DNA of 64,000 nucleotides. It comes from Archangium sp. GTDB lineage: Bacteria > Myxococcota > Myxococcia > Myxococcales > Myxococcaceae. A program made the position numbers and the translations under genes. The notes beneath the pieces are model-generated. The model did not search any database. It saw only the letters and a list, made by a program, of their open reading frames with translations, and was not told where the DNA came from. Positions within the stretch are counted from its first letter, which is position 1, and each line of letters opens with the position of its first letter. The DNA lies in NCBI GenBank assembly GCA_030681645.1, contig JAUXRX010000046.1, forward strand, positions 62,001-126,000. The letters are read 5' to 3'. Of this stretch, positions 62,175 through 64,000 are shown piece after piece.

Positions 62175-62402
62175 ATGCCACCACCAACTCCGACTCCAAC
62201 TCCGGGGAAGAAGCCAAGGCGCCACCTGGATTGGGCCACGCTGCACCAGCGCGCCTGGGGCACTGACGTCTTGCGCTGCCCGTGTGGAGGCCGGCGCTCC
62301 ATCAGGAGCCTCCACTCCACACGGGCGCAGGCCGAGCCGGGCGCGATGCCTTTTGGGAAGCGGATGACGGCGGTTCCTATCGAGGCCTTGTGGCGGTGCT
62401 GA
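62175..62402 (+). mobile_element. IS91-type transposase C-terminal remnant
   Basis: The frame reads KKPRRHLDWATLHQRAWGTD followed by VLRCPCGGRRSI. This LxW...RxWxxDVLRCPCGGR pattern is typical of the C-terminus of IS91-family transposases. The catalytic part is absent, so it is a non-functional scar. The next frame seems to hold a little more of it (62282-62480), so it has also suffered a frameshift. Confidence 0.6.
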
Positions 62403-62491
62403 GTCAGTGCCAGGAGGAGGCCGAGCGTGCCCGCCAGGCGGCACACCTCGGTTCGACTGCGCGGTGGAAGGGGGCCAGTTGGTCGGCGCCT

Positions 62492-63283
62492 TCACCTACG
62501 AGAACTGCCGCTGAACTCGTAGCTCTCGCCGTCAAGCGGAATCCGCACCCGTTCGAACAAGCGGGCCCCGTCGGCGAGGGCGCGAAGCTCGGCCCGGGTG
62601 GTGGGGCAGTGGTCGAGCGCCTCGAGGTGGTTGGCGATGACGACGCCGGGAGTGAAGTCGCACGCCTCGCGAAGATCCTCTGCGTTCATGATGATTTCGC
62701 CACCGACATCGAAGCGAGCCCCACCCGCGGGGAAGACGGACACCTCAGGGCACAGCCGTTCGAGGTGCTGCTTGATGTCCTCCGTCAGCAGCGTGTCGCC
62801 CGCGAGGTAGAACGTCGGCTCACCGGGCAGGTCGAAGAAATAGCCGAACCCGTGCTCCATCAATTGCCCCACGAGGCCCCGGCCGTGCACGCACGGAATG
62901 GGGAGCACTTGCCCGCCGAAGATCGGCCCCGCGCAGAGCGGCTGCACCCGCAGACCGCGCTTCTCCAGCCAGACGGCGTCCCTGGGCATGCACAAGACCG
63001 GGAGGTTGCGCTCTCGTAGGAAGCGCGCGCCCGCGCGATCGAGATGGTCGAAGTGGCCACGCTGGCAATGGGTGATGAGGGCATGCGTCACCCGCTCGAG
63101 AATCGCCGGAGCCGCGGCAGGCAACTCGACCAGGGGATTTCGGCGACGGGTGGGGCCGAGCCACTTCAGCGGCGGCAACGCGCCTTTCGACGCGAGCATC
63201 GGGTCGACCAGCATCACCACGTCTTCGCCTGCTGAAGTGAACTCGACGACGACGGTGGCGTTTCGAATCTGCGTGAATTTCAT
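62492..63283 (-). CDS. MBL-fold metallohydrolase-like protein
   Basis: The protein has 263 residues from the ATG at 63283. The metal motif is THCQRGHFDHLD (HxxxHxDH-like, with one His shifted), the later FYLAGDTLL supplies the Asp, and VIANHLEALDH the last His. This is like UlaG/RNase Z-type proteins. It is divergent from the GlxA-like gene with 65 bases between starts. Confidence 0.75.
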   Translation of the reverse strand: MKFTQIRNATVVVEFTSAGEDVVMLVDPMLASKGALPPLKWLGPTRRRNPLVELPAAAPAILERVTHALITHCQRGHFDHLDRAGARFLRERNLPVLCMPRDAVWLEKRGLRVQPLCAGPIFGGQVLPIPCVHGRGLVGQLMEHGFGYFFDLPGEPTFYLAGDTLLTEDIKQHLERLCPEVSVFPAGGARFDVGGEIIMNAEDLREACDFTPGVVIANHLEALDHCPTTRAELRALADGARLFERVRIPLDGESYEFSGSSRR

Positions 63284-63348
63284 GGGGCCTCGAGGGTGGG
63301 TTCGAGGGCGATTGTGTCGCTCGGTCGATCTCGGCAACATGGCGTGAA

Positions 63349-64000
63349 ATGCCAATGTCTTCACGATTCAAGCCAGAACCGCTGAAGGTGGGTCTGGTGG
63401 TGTTTCCCGGCTGCATGCCGGCCGGCCTGTTCGCGACCTCCGATCTGCTCAGGGCGGCCAACGAACGAAGCGGCAGGGAGCTGTTCCGCGTCGACTGGGT
63501 CTCGGTGACGCGCACCCCGGTGCCGGTGTGGGGCGGTCAATCGCTGCAGCCGACTGCGCTGCTGCGTCACGAACACGACGCGTATCTGCTCCCCGGAATC
63601 TGGGCGACGCCTCGCGGAGTGCTCGAAGTCCTCGAGCAGCGTGCGCTCATCGAAGCACTGCGGGCGCTGCCGCCGACGGCTCGCCTCTGGTCGTATTGTG
63701 CAGGGGTGGTGCTGTTGGCGGCGGCCCGCAAGCTCGACAAGAGGACGGCCACAGCCACCTGGTGGATGCAGCCGATGCTCGAGCCCCGGTTTCCTCGCGT
63801 TCGGTGGAGCTTTTCCGAAACCCTCGTCGTCGACGGTCCGGTGGCGACCGCGTCGGGGCCCCACGGGTATCTGCCGCTGGTGGAAGACCTGCTCCACCGC
63901 ACGGTCGAGAAGAGCGTGCGCGACGACGTGGTCGAGTTGCTCATGGTGCCGCAGGCCAGAAGTCGGCACCCGTTGTTTCGACGGCTGGACATGATGAACG
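63349..64000 (+). CDS. GlxA-type (DJ-1/PfpI) regulator, 3' end cut by window
   Basis: Start at ATG 63349 or 63355; the frame remains open to the window end (217 residues seen). GLVVFPGCMPAGLFATSDLL, then WSYCAGVVLLAAARKL with a nucleophile-elbow Cys, and RVRWSFSETLVVDGPVATAS match the N-terminal half of GlxA/AraC-type regulators. The C-terminal part after HPLFRRLDMMN should carry an AraC HTH outside the window. It is divergent from the MBL gene. Confidence 0.8.
   Translation, partial: MPMSSRFKPEPLKVGLVVFPGCMPAGLFATSDLLRAANERSGRELFRVDWVSVTRTPVPVWGGQSLQPTALLRHEHDAYLLPGIWATPRGVLEVLEQRALIEALRALPPTARLWSYCAGVVLLAAARKLDKRTATATWWMQPMLEPRFPRVRWSFSETLVVDGPVATASGPHGYLPLVEDLLHRTVEKSVRDDVVELLMVPQARSRHPLFRRLDMMN

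Overview
The window reads as chromosome of a high-GC myxobacterium (Myxococcota). This is inferred from content: many Cys-rich or Gly-rich lipoproteins, 'DAG' and 'GGGGAT' low-complexity linkers, FHA-linked sigma-54 activators, Ser/Thr kinases with TPR or zinc-finger parts, numerous two-component proteins, and dense genes with ATGA/GTGA overlaps. No rRNA, tRNA, CRISPR array or intact mobile element was found.

Layout. 1-5.6 kb: small secreted and lipoprotein genes, a zinc-ribbon membrane protein, a HEAT-like protein and two Cys-rich surface lipoproteins. 5.7-9.4 kb: a large charged protein with its own terminator, an FHA/AAA+ activator that lacks the GAFTGA loop, and a methyltransferase. 9.5-12.3 kb: two paralogous LuxR-type regulators flanking an alpha/beta hydrolase. 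12.3-16.5 kb: a lower-GC block of surface lipoproteins with a duplicated upstream region. 16.5-18.2 kb: an ATP-grasp/DUF455 ferritin-like pair. 19.5-22.1 kb: a sigma factor, a secreted protein with two pilus/secretin N-type (pil_N-like) domains, and a transmembrane Ser/Thr kinase carrying the same domain outside the cell. 22.9-25.7 kb: a membrane-anchored TAXI-like protein flanked by inverted repeats, and an FAD oxidoreductase.

25.7-29.4 kb: a kinase, Rcp1-like regulator and hybrid kinase operon. 29.4-31.7 kb: an overlapping sixA-CHAD-DoxX-HEAT operon. 31.8-34.7 kb: a VWA protein, a receiver and an FHA-GGDEF enzyme whose guanine-selecting Asp is Ala. 36.3-39.6 kb: a FadR-type regulator with its operator and a GMC oxidoreductase pair. 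39.7-43.9 kb: an ice-binding-like lipoprotein, lytic transglycosylase, beta-carbonic-anhydrase-like protein and OmpA lipoprotein. 44-49.6 kb: hydrolase, MoeZ-like/JAMM pair, CBS protein, rhomboid and GNAT. 49.6-52.4 kb: LysR/histone-deacetylase-like pair, then decayed genes. 52.4-55.8 kb: hybrid kinase, NarL regulator and sigma-54 activator. 56-61.5 kb: SGNH lipoprotein and a kinase-TPR protein. 61.5-64 kb: a decayed zone with an IS91-type transposase remnant, an MBL-fold protein and a GlxA-like gene cut by the window end.

The recurring theme is signalling (phosphorelay, Ser/Thr kinases, FHA, sigma and sigma-54 control, cyclic dinucleotide) beside a rich lipoprotein surface. The strongest candidates for unusual biology are the sigma/pil_N/kinase trio, the LuxR-hydrolase-LuxR cluster, the FHA-GGDEF enzyme with an altered selectivity residue, the activator without its sigma-54 loop, and the DUF455/ATP-grasp pair.
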